A stretch of 64,000 bases of DNA from CAYLLT01 sp964384465 (GTDB lineage Bacteria > Planctomycetota > Phycisphaerae > UBA1845 > PWPN01), in the NCBI GenBank assembly GCA_964384465.1, contig CAYLLT010000015.1:7207-71206 (forward strand). The letters are read 5' to 3'. The translations under genes and the position numbers were made by a program. Of this stretch, positions 38,804 through 47,969 are shown piece by piece. The first letter of the stretch is position 1. The number at the start of each line of letters is the position of its first letter. Under the pieces are notes generated by a model. That model had not been told where the DNA came from and did no database searches. It saw only the letters and a list, made by a program, of their open reading frames with translations.

Positions 38804-39868
38804 ATGATGACGCGATATCTAACCATGAGCATGTTGTACCTGCACCTCTGTGCTCAGGCGTACAGCTTCGATATTTCGAGTCTGGCCACGCTGGAACCGG
38901 GAAAGGTCCGGGTGGACAACGCCTTGTGGACCGAGACGCCCAAAGAACGGCAGTTCAGTTCCTCCAAGCAGACAATCGTCGCAGACCTGCAAGGGCCGGG
39001 CGTCATCACGATGATTCACTTCGCCCTGCCGCAGTTATCCATCGCCAAGCCGAAGGAATACCACCTCGGCCGAGAGTTGCTATTGCGAATGTATTGGGAT
39101 GATGAGAAAACCCCCAGCGTGGATTGCCCGATGGTTGATTTCTTCTGCGATCCGGCCGGCCTGAGCGAAAAAGTCAACACGCCGTTGGTGAATAAGCTTC
39201 GCGGCTTCAACAGTTACTTCCCGATGCCCTTCCAGAAATCCGCCCGCGTGATGCTGGTATACGAAGGAGATGAAAAACCGGGTGCAAAGCTCTGGTCGAT
39301 GATGCCGGCCTACAGCTACGTGATGTGGCGGCGCTTGGACAGCTTGCCGGCGGATCAAGGGTCGTCGACGACCCAAGGTTACTTCCACGCCCAATGGCGG
39401 CAAGCAACCGTGCTCATCGGCAAGGAACACTACACCGCGATGGAAGCGCGCGGAAGAGGTAAATTCGTCGGATGGAACGTGACCGTGCGTCATCCGGGCT
39501 CGTCGGTATATCCGGTCGATATGAACGAGAAGTTTCAGATCGACGACGAAGCGACACCGTCGATCGAATTTCAGGGGATCGAGGACTCTTTCGGCTTCAG
39601 TTGGGGATTCCCGCCGGAGGAAAACTTTTTCCCATGGACCGGATTCCGCCCGTTTCTACAGGGAGCAATGGCATATCGCTTTTTCGTCGACGACGCGATC
39701 AGTTTCGAGAAGTCGCTGCGCGTGACGATCGGCTTCGGCGAGAAGGAGGACAAGAGTTTCTTCGATCAATTCAGCCGGCCCGGAACCGAATTGCAGTTTT
39801 CGAGCACCTGTTATTGGTATCAGGCCGAGCCGCACCAGCCTTTTCCCTGTCCGCCCCCACTGAGATGA
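38804..39868 (+). CDS. GH172 / DUF2961 family protein
   Basis: 354 aa with a signal peptide and AGGAGA ribosome site. DUF2961 features are GPGVITMIHF, LLLRMYWDDEKTPSVDCPMVDFF, GRGKFVGWNVTVRHPGSS and the late SFGFSWGFP. GH172 enzymes include difructose-anhydride and arabinofuranose-acting hydrolases. The usual block ending in GYFHAQW is interrupted: PADQ-GSSTTQ-GYFHAQW, where GSSTTQ (186-191) comes from the palindrome at 39359-39374. Follows the DUF4838 gene by 19 bp and is followed by a UROD-like gene. Confidence 0.85.
   Translation: MMTRYLTMSMLYLHLCAQAYSFDISSLATLEPGKVRVDNALWTETPKERQFSSSKQTIVADLQGPGVITMIHFALPQLSIAKPKEYHLGRELLLRMYWDDEKTPSVDCPMVDFFCDPAGLSEKVNTPLVNKLRGFNSYFPMPFQKSARVMLVYEGDEKPGAKLWSMMPAYSYVMWRRLDSLPADQGSSTTQGYFHAQWRQATVLIGKEHYTAMEARGRGKFVGWNVTVRHPGSSVYPVDMNEKFQIDDEATPSIEFQGIEDSFGFSWGFPPEENFFPWTGFRPFLQGAMAYRFFVDDAISFEKSLRVTIGFGEKEDKSFFDQFSRPGTELQFSSTCYWYQAEPHQPFPCPPPLR
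39359..39374. repeat. 16-bp palindrome GGGTCGTCGACGACCC, copy 3
   Basis: Perfect copy, flanked by AA on both sides. Removing 18 bp restores GATCAAGGTTAC, reading DQGY, the normal family sequence; the clearest evidence that this is an insertion. Confidence 0.95.
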
Positions 39869-39893
39869 GCAGTTTGAAGAAGGAATTGACACC

Positions 39894-41033
39894 ATGTACA
39901 AGACATCTCCGTCACCGGTGATGGATCGACACGCCGCGCTCCACCGGCGCCAGATGCAGGATCAGATCCTGGTGAGCTTTATCCAAGCGAAGAGTCCGCA
40001 GGAGATTGGCGATTATATCCCCATTGCGACCAGGAGCGCGGATACCAAGTGGACGGATCGCCCCTGCCGCAGTGAAGTGGACATGGAGGGGATTATCGAG
40101 GAGGCCCGCCAGGAAAACCTGGCGCTGGCCGATTTACCGGATGACGGCCTGCCCAGCGGCTATCCCACTATGCATTTCGGCGAATCGGTCTTTTCCGGGA
40201 TGCTGGGGGGAAGCATCCAATTCGTCGGGAGCAAGGCCCATACCTGCTCGGGAGCCGAACCGTTATTGACCGACTGGGACGATCTGCCCAAGCTTCGTTA
40301 CGGCCTGGATATGCCCTGGGCGCAAAGGTATTTCCAGGCCCTTCGGTGGGCGGTGGAGCTGGACTCGCTGGGCTTTTTCTTCTGGCACTTCGTGACCATT
40401 GATACTCTCAATCTGGCCGTCGAGGTGCGCGGGGCGGACGCCGCTTATCTGGATACGATCATGTTCCCCGACCAACTCCGCGAATTCATGCAATTCGGGG
40501 TGGATTACACCTGTTGGTTCTACCGGCAGGAGCAGGAGATCATCGGTCCCCACAATCTGGCTGTGGCCGACGGACATCCCTACGCATGGGAAGCGCCGTA
40601 CATCGGCCGGCCCTGGTCAAGTGTTGACGCTTACCTGCTCTGCGATTCGCGCGTCTACCGTGAGATGGGTTTGAACTACCACACGGAGTTCTTCCGTCGT
40701 TGCGGGGGCGGGGTGATGCACACACACGGCGTGCGGCTATTGGAAATGATGGAAATGATCGTGGAGATCCCCGATCTCACCGCGGTGCAGGTGGGGCGGG
40801 ATTTGAAGGAGGGAGTTGAGCTGCCCCTGCTCGATCTGCTGCCCAGGCTGCGAACAATGTCCGGCGATCTTCCCCTCATCCGCTGCCAGCTCTGGGAGGA
40901 GGAATTTGAGCAAGGCTTGCGCGAACATCGGCTGGTCGGCGGCGCGCACTACATTGTCCGTTGCCGGGCACTGGAGCTCGATCGGGTAAAACGTTGGATG
41001 GAGCAGGTCTATGACTATCGTTGGCACGGGTAG
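39894..41033 (+). CDS. Divergent UROD-superfamily protein
   Basis: 379 aa. It keeps the general uroporphyrinogen-decarboxylase-like layout of beta strands and helices (GESVFSGMLGGSIQF, LGFFFWHFVTIDTLNLAVE, GGGVMHTHGVRLLEMMEMI). The HxC zinc pair is absent: only His residues (MHTHG) occupy that place, so it is neither heme enzyme nor standard zinc methyltransferase. It follows the GH172 gene by 25 bp. A methyl or carboxyl chemistry on sugar-derived acids is conceivable but unproven. Confidence 0.65.
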   Translation: MYKTSPSPVMDRHAALHRRQMQDQILVSFIQAKSPQEIGDYIPIATRSADTKWTDRPCRSEVDMEGIIEEARQENLALADLPDDGLPSGYPTMHFGESVFSGMLGGSIQFVGSKAHTCSGAEPLLTDWDDLPKLRYGLDMPWAQRYFQALRWAVELDSLGFFFWHFVTIDTLNLAVEVRGADAAYLDTIMFPDQLREFMQFGVDYTCWFYRQEQEIIGPHNLAVADGHPYAWEAPYIGRPWSSVDAYLLCDSRVYREMGLNYHTEFFRRCGGGVMHTHGVRLLEMMEMIVEIPDLTAVQVGRDLKEGVELPLLDLLPRLRTMSGDLPLIRCQLWEEEFEQGLREHRLVGGAHYIVRCRALELDRVKRWMEQVYDYRWHG

Positions 41034-41064
41034 GTCAACGCTTGACACCAGGAGTAACGGCACG

Positions 41065-41238
41065 ATGAACGTTCTGCTCGTATCGCCCCGCACGCCAAGA
41101 ACTTTCTGGAGTTTTTATCACGTCTTGCCGTTCATCTCGAAAAAGGCCGCGTTTCCGCCGTTGGGTCTGCTTAAGTCAGGTGTTGTTGCTGCGCAGGTGA
41201 AGGGGTATCATGAGATCGGCGTGCCGGAGGGAGAGTAG
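41065..41238 (+). pseudogene. B12-binding radical SAM protein, N-terminal fragment
   Basis: From ATG at 41065: MNVLLVSPRTPRTFWSFYHV then LPFISKKAAFPPLGLL, the standard opening of cobalamin-binding radical SAM proteins of about 450-500 aa. After about 36 residues the homology ends and the frame closes within 22 codons. No B12 or CxxxCxxC motif survives. The remaining tail carries GGAGGGAG, now the ribosome site of the sugar porter. A scar of a deletion. Confidence 0.75.
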
Positions 41239-41241
41239 AAT

Positions 41242-42624
41242 ATGACCGGTCTGCCTTACCTGGTCCTGGCCTGTTTTGTCGCCACCCTGGGCGGCCTGTT
41301 GTTCGGATACGACACGGCGGTCATCTCCGGGGCGATCGGGTTTCTCCAGCAGCATTTTTCCCTGACACCGGCGGAAGTGGGATGGACGGCGTCGAGCGCG
41401 CTGGTCGGGTGCGTGATCGGGGCCGCCTCGGCCGGACTGCTCGGCGACTGGCTCGGTCGCCGCATGGTGCTGGTCATCTGTGCCATCCTGTTCATCACCG
41501 GTGCGATCGGCACGGCGCTCCCGCGGACGCTGGAGCAGTTCGTCTTCTTCCGAATCATCGGCGGTATCGGCGTGGGGGCGGCGTCGATGACCTCGCCGAT
41601 GTACATCGCGGAGATATCGCCCGCCCGCATCCGCGGCCGCATGGTCTCACTCAATCAGTTCGCGATCGTTTTCGGCATGCTCGCCGTCTATTTCGTGAAC
41701 TACCGCATCGTCGGCCTGGGCGATCAGGCGTGGAACGTCCAGTACGGCTGGCGATGGATGTTCGCCTCCGGCGCGATCCCCGCCATCGCGCTGCTGATCC
41801 TGCTGTTTTGGGTTCCGGAGAGTCCGCGCTGGCTGGCCGAAAAATCCCGGGGCAGTGAGGCGTTGGCTGTTCTCGCTCGTGTGAACGGGGAGGAAGAAGC
41901 CCGCCGGGAGATGGCCGTCATCGAGCAGACGCTGGCCATGGAGAGCGGCTCCATCCGGCAGTTGTTCACCGGCGGCATGAGAGTGGCGCTGGTCATCGGT
42001 GTCGCCCTGGCCGTGTTCCAGCAAGTGACCGGCATCAATGTCTTCCTCTATTACGCGCCGGTGATCTTCAAAGGCATCGCCGGATCAGAAACGGATGCGG
42101 CCTTGCTACAGACCGTGGTGGTGGGAGCGGTGAATCTGATATTCACCGTCATCGCCATCTGGACCGTCGATCGCCTCGGCCGCAAGCCGCTGATGATCGT
42201 CGGATTCACGGGAATGGGGCTGAGTTTGCTCGGTCTGGGATTGTCCGCTTACTTTCAGAGGACCGATGTTTGGGCACTGATTTTCGTGCTCGGTTACATC
42301 GCCAGTTTTGCCCTCTCGGTCGGGCCTGTGACCTGGGTCATCCTGTCGGAAATTTTCCCGACACGCATTCGGGGCCGGGCCATGGCCATCGCGACCGTCT
42401 TGCTGTGGGTCGCCAACTCTGTGGTCTCTCAGACGTTCCCAATGATGGACCAGAGCCGGCGGCTGATCGAACTTTTCAATCATGCGTTCCCCTTCTGGCT
42501 CTACGCACTGCTCTGTCTGGCGGCGATCCTCTTCGTTGCACGCTTCGTGCCGGAGACCAAGGGCAAGTCGCTGGAGGAGGTGGAGCGGTTGTGGATGGGG
42601 GATCCTGAAGCGTACCGACCATAA
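41242..42624 (+). CDS. MFS sugar porter (XylE/GalP-like sugar:H+ symporter)
   Basis: 460 aa, 12 membrane helices. Sugar-porter signatures are GGLLFGYDTAVISGA, DWLGRR, VPESPRWL, QQVTGINVFLYYAP, DRLGRKPL and PETKGKSLEEVE. Imports a hexose or pentose with protons across the inner membrane. Ribosome site GGAGGGAG. Located between two UROD-like genes in the glycan block, so it likely takes up the monosaccharide released by the secreted hydrolases. Confidence 0.93.
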   Translation: MTGLPYLVLACFVATLGGLLFGYDTAVISGAIGFLQQHFSLTPAEVGWTASSALVGCVIGAASAGLLGDWLGRRMVLVICAILFITGAIGTALPRTLEQFVFFRIIGGIGVGAASMTSPMYIAEISPARIRGRMVSLNQFAIVFGMLAVYFVNYRIVGLGDQAWNVQYGWRWMFASGAIPAIALLILLFWVPESPRWLAEKSRGSEALAVLARVNGEEEARREMAVIEQTLAMESGSIRQLFTGGMRVALVIGVALAVFQQVTGINVFLYYAPVIFKGIAGSETDAALLQTVVVGAVNLIFTVIAIWTVDRLGRKPLMIVGFTGMGLSLLGLGLSAYFQRTDVWALIFVLGYIASFALSVGPVTWVILSEIFPTRIRGRAMAIATVLLWVANSVVSQTFPMMDQSRRLIELFNHAFPFWLYALLCLAAILFVARFVPETKGKSLEEVERLWMGDPEAYRP

Positions 42625-42699
42625 CCAAGGTCTCAGGAAGGGCTGTATGTGTCGCACATCGTCACTTGAGAATGAACTTCTTCTCGCGAGGATCATACC

Positions 42700-43872
42700 A
42701 TGACGCAGCATCATTGGACCAGCCGTAAACGTGTCGAGACGACGTTGAATCATCACGAGCCCGACCGGGTTCCCTACGATCTGGGCGGCTCGATCCTGAC
42801 CGGGATACACGAGAAAGCCTACCGGCGTCTGCGTCAACATCTGAACCTGCCGGAGATCGAGATCGAAATCGAGGATCCCATCCAGGGTCTGGCCCGCGTG
42901 CACGAGGACCTGAAGAGGCAAATGGAGGTTGATGTCTACGGCCTGAATCCCGGTCCGGCCAGCGGCTGGGTCGCCCGGCGTTGGAGCGAGGACGGCTACG
43001 ACAAACTGGTGGACGAGTGGGGGATCGAGTGGTGGAAACCGCTAAACGGCGGGCTCTACTTCGACATGCGCCGGCATCCGCTCGCCGATGCCGAGAGCGT
43101 TCGTGATCTTGAAAGATACAAGTTTCCCGATCCGCTGGACCCCGGCCGGTACAAGCGCTTGGCCGAAGATGCCGACCAACTGATGAACAAGCGGCAGGTC
43201 GCGTACATCCTTGGCCGCAACGCGCCGGGCATTTTTGAGGTCGCTCTGTGGGTCCGGGGGTTCGAGGCCTTCTACTGCGACATGATCAGGAATCCATCGC
43301 TGGCCGAGGCCCTGATGGACATCGTCTGCGAAAACAAGATGAAATACTGGCAGCGGGCGCTCGAACTGGTCGGCGAGAACGTCATGATGATCTCAGAGGC
43401 CGACGACCTGGCCGGCCAGGACAGCCTGCTGATCTCACCGGAGCTCTACCGCAAGATGATCAAGCCGCGGCACCAGCGTCTGTTCGATTTCATCAAGAAA
43501 AACACTAGCACGGATGTGAAGATTTTCTACCACTGCTGCGGCGACATTATCTCGCTGCTGCCCGATCTGATCGAGTCAGGCATCGACATTCTGAACCCCG
43601 TGCAGGTCAGCGCTGCGCACATGGATACGCGGGAACTCAAGCGGCTTTATGGGAAGGAACTGACGTTTTACGGCGGCGGTGTGGATACGCAACGGGTTCT
43701 GCCGTTTGGGACGCCTGCTGAAGTGCGCGACGAGGTTCGCCGGCGGATCGAAGATCTGGCTCCGGGCGGCGGTTTCATCTTCAACACCGTACACAACATT
43801 CAGGCGGACGTCCCGCCGGAAAACATCATGGCCATGCGCGAGGCACTGGCTGAATACGGGGTCTACGCGTGA
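42700..43872 (+). CDS. UROD-superfamily methyltransferase-like protein with HCC motif
   Basis: 390 aa. Opening SRKRVETTLNHHEPDRVPYDLGG is typical for UROD-domain proteins outside heme synthesis. The candidate metal site is IFYHCCGDI (HxC pattern). A late DIxPVQ-type stretch (ILNPVQVSA) and GGGVDTQRVLPFGTP are also family features; the second zinc Cys is not obvious. Common in planctomycete and Verrucomicrobia sugar clusters; probably a corrinoid-dependent or related methyltransferase. Follows the sugar porter by 75 bp. Confidence 0.78.
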   Translation: MTQHHWTSRKRVETTLNHHEPDRVPYDLGGSILTGIHEKAYRRLRQHLNLPEIEIEIEDPIQGLARVHEDLKRQMEVDVYGLNPGPASGWVARRWSEDGYDKLVDEWGIEWWKPLNGGLYFDMRRHPLADAESVRDLERYKFPDPLDPGRYKRLAEDADQLMNKRQVAYILGRNAPGIFEVALWVRGFEAFYCDMIRNPSLAEALMDIVCENKMKYWQRALELVGENVMMISEADDLAGQDSLLISPELYRKMIKPRHQRLFDFIKKNTSTDVKIFYHCCGDIISLLPDLIESGIDILNPVQVSAAHMDTRELKRLYGKELTFYGGGVDTQRVLPFGTPAEVRDEVRRRIEDLAPGGGFIFNTVHNIQADVPPENIMAMREALAEYGVYA

Positions 43873-43890
43873 TGGGGCATCGTTTGGATC

Positions 43891-45174
43891 TCAAGTCGCC
43901 AGCTCCTTGGGCCACTCGTAGCCCTTGCGTCGAGGGCGCGAGATCAGTTTGTTGGCCTGGTCATCGCCGATGAACCGCTCGGCCTTGGGATCCCACCGGA
44001 GTCGCCGGCCCAACTCGCGGCAGATGTTGGCCAGGTGGCAGATGGTCGTCGAATGATGAGCAATCTCCACGTTGGCATTGGGTTTTCTGCGGCTGCGGAC
44101 GCACTCGAAGAAGTTGTTGAAATGGAAGACGGCTTCGCCGGGCGTGTTGGCGGGTATTTTCTCGGGGGCGCCGTCGAGCAGTTCGGGCGGGTCCGCGGTG
44201 AACGAACCGCGCATGATTTCGATCCGGCCCTTGTCGCCGATGAAGATCGCGCCCAGGTCGGCCAGGTCGCGCTTGGGGCCGTGGAGCTTGAGCAGCGTGC
44301 CGTTGGCGTAACGCATGGTGATCCGGCTGTGCGGGCCGGGCTCCTCCTCCCAGACTTCCACGGGGGTAGTGTCGTCGGTGCCCAAGGCGCATTGGACCTG
44401 GTCGAGCGCGTGCGCTCCCCAGCCGGTGACGCCCCAGCTCAGGCCGCCGCCGTCGTAATCTCGCCACTGAGACCATTTGGTGTACAAATCCTCGTGATAG
44501 GGCCGCAGCTCAGTCTGGTTGCACCACTGGTCCCAGTCCAAACCGGCGGGGGTGGGCTGGGCCGGTTTGTCGGCCCACTTCTCGGGACCGATGAAGTTGC
44601 AAGCCATCACGGTATGGATCTTGCCAATGGCGCCTTCGCGGACCAGCTTGCTCGCGAAGATATTGATCGGCATGGACCGCTGCTGCGTGCCGACCTGAAG
44701 GATGCGCTGGTACTTGCGAACCGCGCGAATGAGAACGTCGCCCTCAGCGATGGTGAGGGTGAGGGGCTTCTCGGCGTAGACGTCCAAACCGGCCTGCATC
44801 GCGTGGATGCAGATCAGAGCGCGGGCGTGGGTGGTCGTGGGAACGAAAACCACGTCGAGCTTTTCCTTCTCCAGCATGATGCGGTAATCCTGGTACCTTT
44901 TCCATTTGTCTCCGCCGGAAATGACTTTGGCGGCTTCATCGATGCGCGGCAGGAAACAATCCGCCACCGCGACGATGTCGCCGTGGTTTTGCAACCCTTC
45001 GTGTTTCATCAGGTGCCGGCCTCGGCCGCCGGCGCCGATGAAGCCCACTCGGAGCCGATCGTTCGCGCCGGAGCGACCGGGAGCGGCGAGCAGATGGGAA
45101 GGAACGGCATACCGGGCGGCGAAGCCGGCGGCTGCCACAGCGGCCGATCGGTGGATGAAATCGCGTCGTCTCAT
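43891..45174 (-). CDS. Tat-exported Gfo/Idh/MocA oxidoreductase
   Basis: 427 aa from Met at 45174 (MRRRDFIHRS, GAGGAGA ribosome site). The twin-Arg leader ends near LLAAPG. The NAD(P) motif is GFIGAGGRGR, the catalytic-region motif AEKPLTLTIAEG. The C-terminal alpha/beta domain contains WGVTGWGAHALDQ. These enzymes oxidise or epimerise sugars; exported forms with bound cofactor are frequent in planctomycetes. Convergent with the UROD-like gene and divergent from the fused DUF4838 gene. Confidence 0.92.
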   Translation of the reverse strand: MRRRDFIHRSAAVAAAGFAARYAVPSHLLAAPGRSGANDRLRVGFIGAGGRGRHLMKHEGLQNHGDIVAVADCFLPRIDEAAKVISGGDKWKRYQDYRIMLEKEKLDVVFVPTTTHARALICIHAMQAGLDVYAEKPLTLTIAEGDVLIRAVRKYQRILQVGTQQRSMPINIFASKLVREGAIGKIHTVMACNFIGPEKWADKPAQPTPAGLDWDQWCNQTELRPYHEDLYTKWSQWRDYDGGGLSWGVTGWGAHALDQVQCALGTDDTTPVEVWEEEPGPHSRITMRYANGTLLKLHGPKRDLADLGAIFIGDKGRIEIMRGSFTADPPELLDGAPEKIPANTPGEAVFHFNNFFECVRSRRKPNANVEIAHHSTTICHLANICRELGRRLRWDPKAERFIGDDQANKLISRPRRKGYEWPKELAT

Positions 45175-45323
45175 GATGTATCTCCTCATGTCGGAAAAAG
45201 AGGATGGTCTGCACACTCAAATGAGATCACGTTCCAGGGCAGCGAGGATTGCCAGGCTCATGGTATATCCCACAAGCCTCGGGCACAATTGGGAATCAAC
45301 TGTCAATCGGAGGATAGCCAAAA

Positions 45324-47918
45324 ATGAACCGATGCCGCCTATGTATTGTACTGTGGAGCATTTCACTGGGATTGATCGGAATCCGCACCGCTGATGCGAT
45401 TGACATCGCCAAGGATGGTGCGAGCGAAGGGTCGTCGACGACCCAAGCCGCGATTGTCGTCTCCGCACAGGCCACGCTTCCCGAGCGTCACGCCGCGGCG
45501 GAATTGGCCGATTTTCTCAAGCAAGTCACCGGTGCCGCGCTGGCGGTGACGGAGAAGGCGGAAGCGGGCCGGCCACACCTGCTGGTCGGGCCGGATGCGG
45601 CCCGACTCCGCGATCCCGCCTTTGAAGTACGCGATCTCGGCCAGGAAGGTTTCGTCATCCGTACTGTGGGCAACGATCTCATCCTGGCCGGCGGGCGGCC
45701 GCGCGGGACGCTGTATGCGGTGTACGCGTTCCTGGAGGACCATGTCGGCTGCCGATGGTGGTCGCCGACGGTCAGCACCATCCCGCACCGCCCGAGTCTG
45801 GCATTCGATGCGCTCGACGTGAAGGTGGTGCCCAAACTCGAATACCGCGAGCCTTTCTGGTTCAGCGCGTTCGACGGCGACTGGGCGGTCCGCAACAAGT
45901 GCAACGGAGCGTCCATGCGACTGGACGAACAGCGCGGCGGGCGGCACGTCATTCAGGGCTTTGTCCATACCTTCTATCCGCTCATCCCGCCGGAGAAGTA
46001 TTTCAAGGATCATCCCGACTGGTTCAGCGAGATCAATGCCATCGACGGCATCGGCCGGCGCAAATATGAACAGACCCAGTTGTGCCTCAGTAACGCAGAT
46101 CTGCGCAAGGAGTTGGTTAAGAACCTCAAGGAGCTTCTCCGCAAGAATCCGGCCGCCACGATGGCCAGCGTCTCACAGAACGACTGGCATGGACAGTGCC
46201 AATGCCCCAGGTGCGCTGCCGTGGACAAGGAGGAGGAAAGCCCCGCGGGATCCATGCTGCGTTTCGTCAATGCGGTCGCGGGTGAGGTGCGTCAGGAATT
46301 CCCCAATGTGTCGATCAGCACGCTGGCGTATCAATACACCCGCAAGCCGCCCAAGATGGTCCGGCCGGGCGACGGCGTGGTGGTCTGGCTTTGCAGCATC
46401 GAGTGCTCGTTCGACAAACCGCTGACCGACGAGCGTAACGCCGCGTTCCGCACGGACATCGAGGGTTGGTCCAAAATCTGCGATCGCTTGTACGTCTGGG
46501 ACTATACCACCAATTTCCGCCACTACATCCTGCCGCACCCGAACCTGCGGGTCCTGGGCCCCAACGTGCAATTCTTCGTGGACCACCACGTCAAGGGGAT
46601 ATTCGAGCAGGGCGCGTACCACACCTGGGGCGCGGAGATGATGGAGCTGCGGGCCTGGGTGCTGGCCAAGCTGCTGTGGAATCCTTCACTCGATGCCGGC
46701 AAGCTGATCGACGAGTTCCTCCACGGTTACTACGGCCCGGCCGCCGAACACGTCCGAGCGTATCTCAACCTGATCCACGATGCCGCCAATGCAAGCGGCG
46801 ATTATCTAGGCTGTTTCTCCGCTGCCGACGCCAAGTTCCTCTCCATTCAGACGCTCAGCAAGGGCTTGGCCGAGCTCAAGGCCGCCGAGCAAGCCGCCGG
46901 TGCGGACGCAGCGATTCGCCAGCGCGTCCAGGTCGCACAATTGCCGGTGCTGTACGCGTTCCTGATCGAGTGGGATCGCCTCCAAGAGCAAGCCAAGCTG
47001 GCGGGGCTGCCTTCGCCCGTCGCGCAACATGCCCAGGACGTCTATGAGCAATTCATGACCATCGCGAAAGCAATCGGAGTTACCCACGTCGCCGAGGGCC
47101 GACAAATTGATTGGCTGAAATCGCAAGTCAAGACACCGCGGATCATCGACCGCGTCTCCTGTTCGTCACTCTGCCAGGCCAGGCAACCGCTGGAGACCGC
47201 GCTCAAGAACATCGCGGAGCTGGGATACCAGTATGTTGACCTGGCTGCGCTATCCTGGTGCTCACACGTCTCGCCGGCTGCTTTGGTTGAGGATTTCGAG
47301 AAGGAAGCCTCACGCGTCGAATCCGCCCTGACCACCAATCACCTGCGGGTCTCGAATCTCACGTATGATTCGATCGAGCAGCGGCCCTTCGAGGATTACG
47401 AGAAACAATTCACCGCCCTGGTCCAATTCGCAGCCCGCACCAAGACTCGGCTGGTCAACATCATGGCCCCGAGCGTCAAAGCGGATCGGCAGGACGCGGT
47501 GGCCAAGTTGCGCAAGCTCCAAACCATCGCCGAACGGTCGGGCGTCATTCTCACACTCGAAACACATACCAACCAGATCACCGAAAAACCCGCGGACGCA
47601 GCCTGGCTCTGCCGGCAGGTGCCCGGCTTGGGGTTGACGCTCGATCCGAGCCACTACTACGCCGGGCCGAATCAGGGAGCCGACTTCGACAATCTGTATC
47701 CGCTCGTCCAGGGCACCGGTTTGCGTGCCGGCGGGATGAGCTGGGCCGCGATTCAACTGCCCTGGGGCGAGGGGCCCATCGACTTCGCGGAGATCGTCCG
47801 CAAATTGGAAAAAGCTGGTTACAAGGGGTTTTATGTGTCCGAATACATCGAAAAGTTGAATCAAGTGGACGCTTTGAAAGAGTCCAGGCGGTTCCTGGAG
47901 TGGGCCAGAAAGTTCTGA
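45324..47918 (+). CDS. DUF4838 protein fused to a xylose-isomerase-like TIM barrel
   Basis: 864 aa, GGAGG ribosome site, Sec leader (cleavage near ADAID). The first ~590 residues are DUF4838: GGRPRGTLYAVYAFLEDHVGCRWWSP, SQNDWHGQCQCPRC, YVWDYTTNFRHYILPHPN. The last ~260 residues (from RIIDRVSCSSLCQA) are an AP-endonuclease-2/sugar-isomerase barrel: ELGYQYVDLA, LETHTNQITEKP, GLTLDPSHYYAG, GYKGFYVSEYIEKLN. The metal ligands (Glu, Asp, His, Glu) look intact. The palindrome at 45429-45444 adds GSSTTQ at residues 36-41, just after the leader. Likely bifunctional: backbone cleavage and sugar isomerisation outside the cytosol. Confidence 0.82.
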   Translation: MNRCRLCIVLWSISLGLIGIRTADAIDIAKDGASEGSSTTQAAIVVSAQATLPERHAAAELADFLKQVTGAALAVTEKAEAGRPHLLVGPDAARLRDPAFEVRDLGQEGFVIRTVGNDLILAGGRPRGTLYAVYAFLEDHVGCRWWSPTVSTIPHRPSLAFDALDVKVVPKLEYREPFWFSAFDGDWAVRNKCNGASMRLDEQRGGRHVIQGFVHTFYPLIPPEKYFKDHPDWFSEINAIDGIGRRKYEQTQLCLSNADLRKELVKNLKELLRKNPAATMASVSQNDWHGQCQCPRCAAVDKEEESPAGSMLRFVNAVAGEVRQEFPNVSISTLAYQYTRKPPKMVRPGDGVVVWLCSIECSFDKPLTDERNAAFRTDIEGWSKICDRLYVWDYTTNFRHYILPHPNLRVLGPNVQFFVDHHVKGIFEQGAYHTWGAEMMELRAWVLAKLLWNPSLDAGKLIDEFLHGYYGPAAEHVRAYLNLIHDAANASGDYLGCFSAADAKFLSIQTLSKGLAELKAAEQAAGADAAIRQRVQVAQLPVLYAFLIEWDRLQEQAKLAGLPSPVAQHAQDVYEQFMTIAKAIGVTHVAEGRQIDWLKSQVKTPRIIDRVSCSSLCQARQPLETALKNIAELGYQYVDLAALSWCSHVSPAALVEDFEKEASRVESALTTNHLRVSNLTYDSIEQRPFEDYEKQFTALVQFAARTKTRLVNIMAPSVKADRQDAVAKLRKLQTIAERSGVILTLETHTNQITEKPADAAWLCRQVPGLGLTLDPSHYYAGPNQGADFDNLYPLVQGTGLRAGGMSWAAIQLPWGEGPIDFAEIVRKLEKAGYKGFYVSEYIEKLNQVDALKESRRFLEWARKF
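45429..45444. repeat. 16-bp palindrome GGGTCGTCGACGACCC, copy 4
   Basis: Perfect copy, AA on both sides, in frame (GSSTTQ) near the mature N-terminus of the DUF4838 fusion. Confidence 0.95.
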
Positions 47919-47969
47919 ACGCGCGCGGCGCGCTGTCGGACACGCCCATCCTCTGGTATGCGGAGATGT

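Noticed and set aside
39679..39700. A TCGTCGACGA match resembling the 16-bp palindrome in the GH172 gene
   Set aside because: Only the inner ten bases match; it encodes the natural FVDDAI stretch of the family and is not an insertion.
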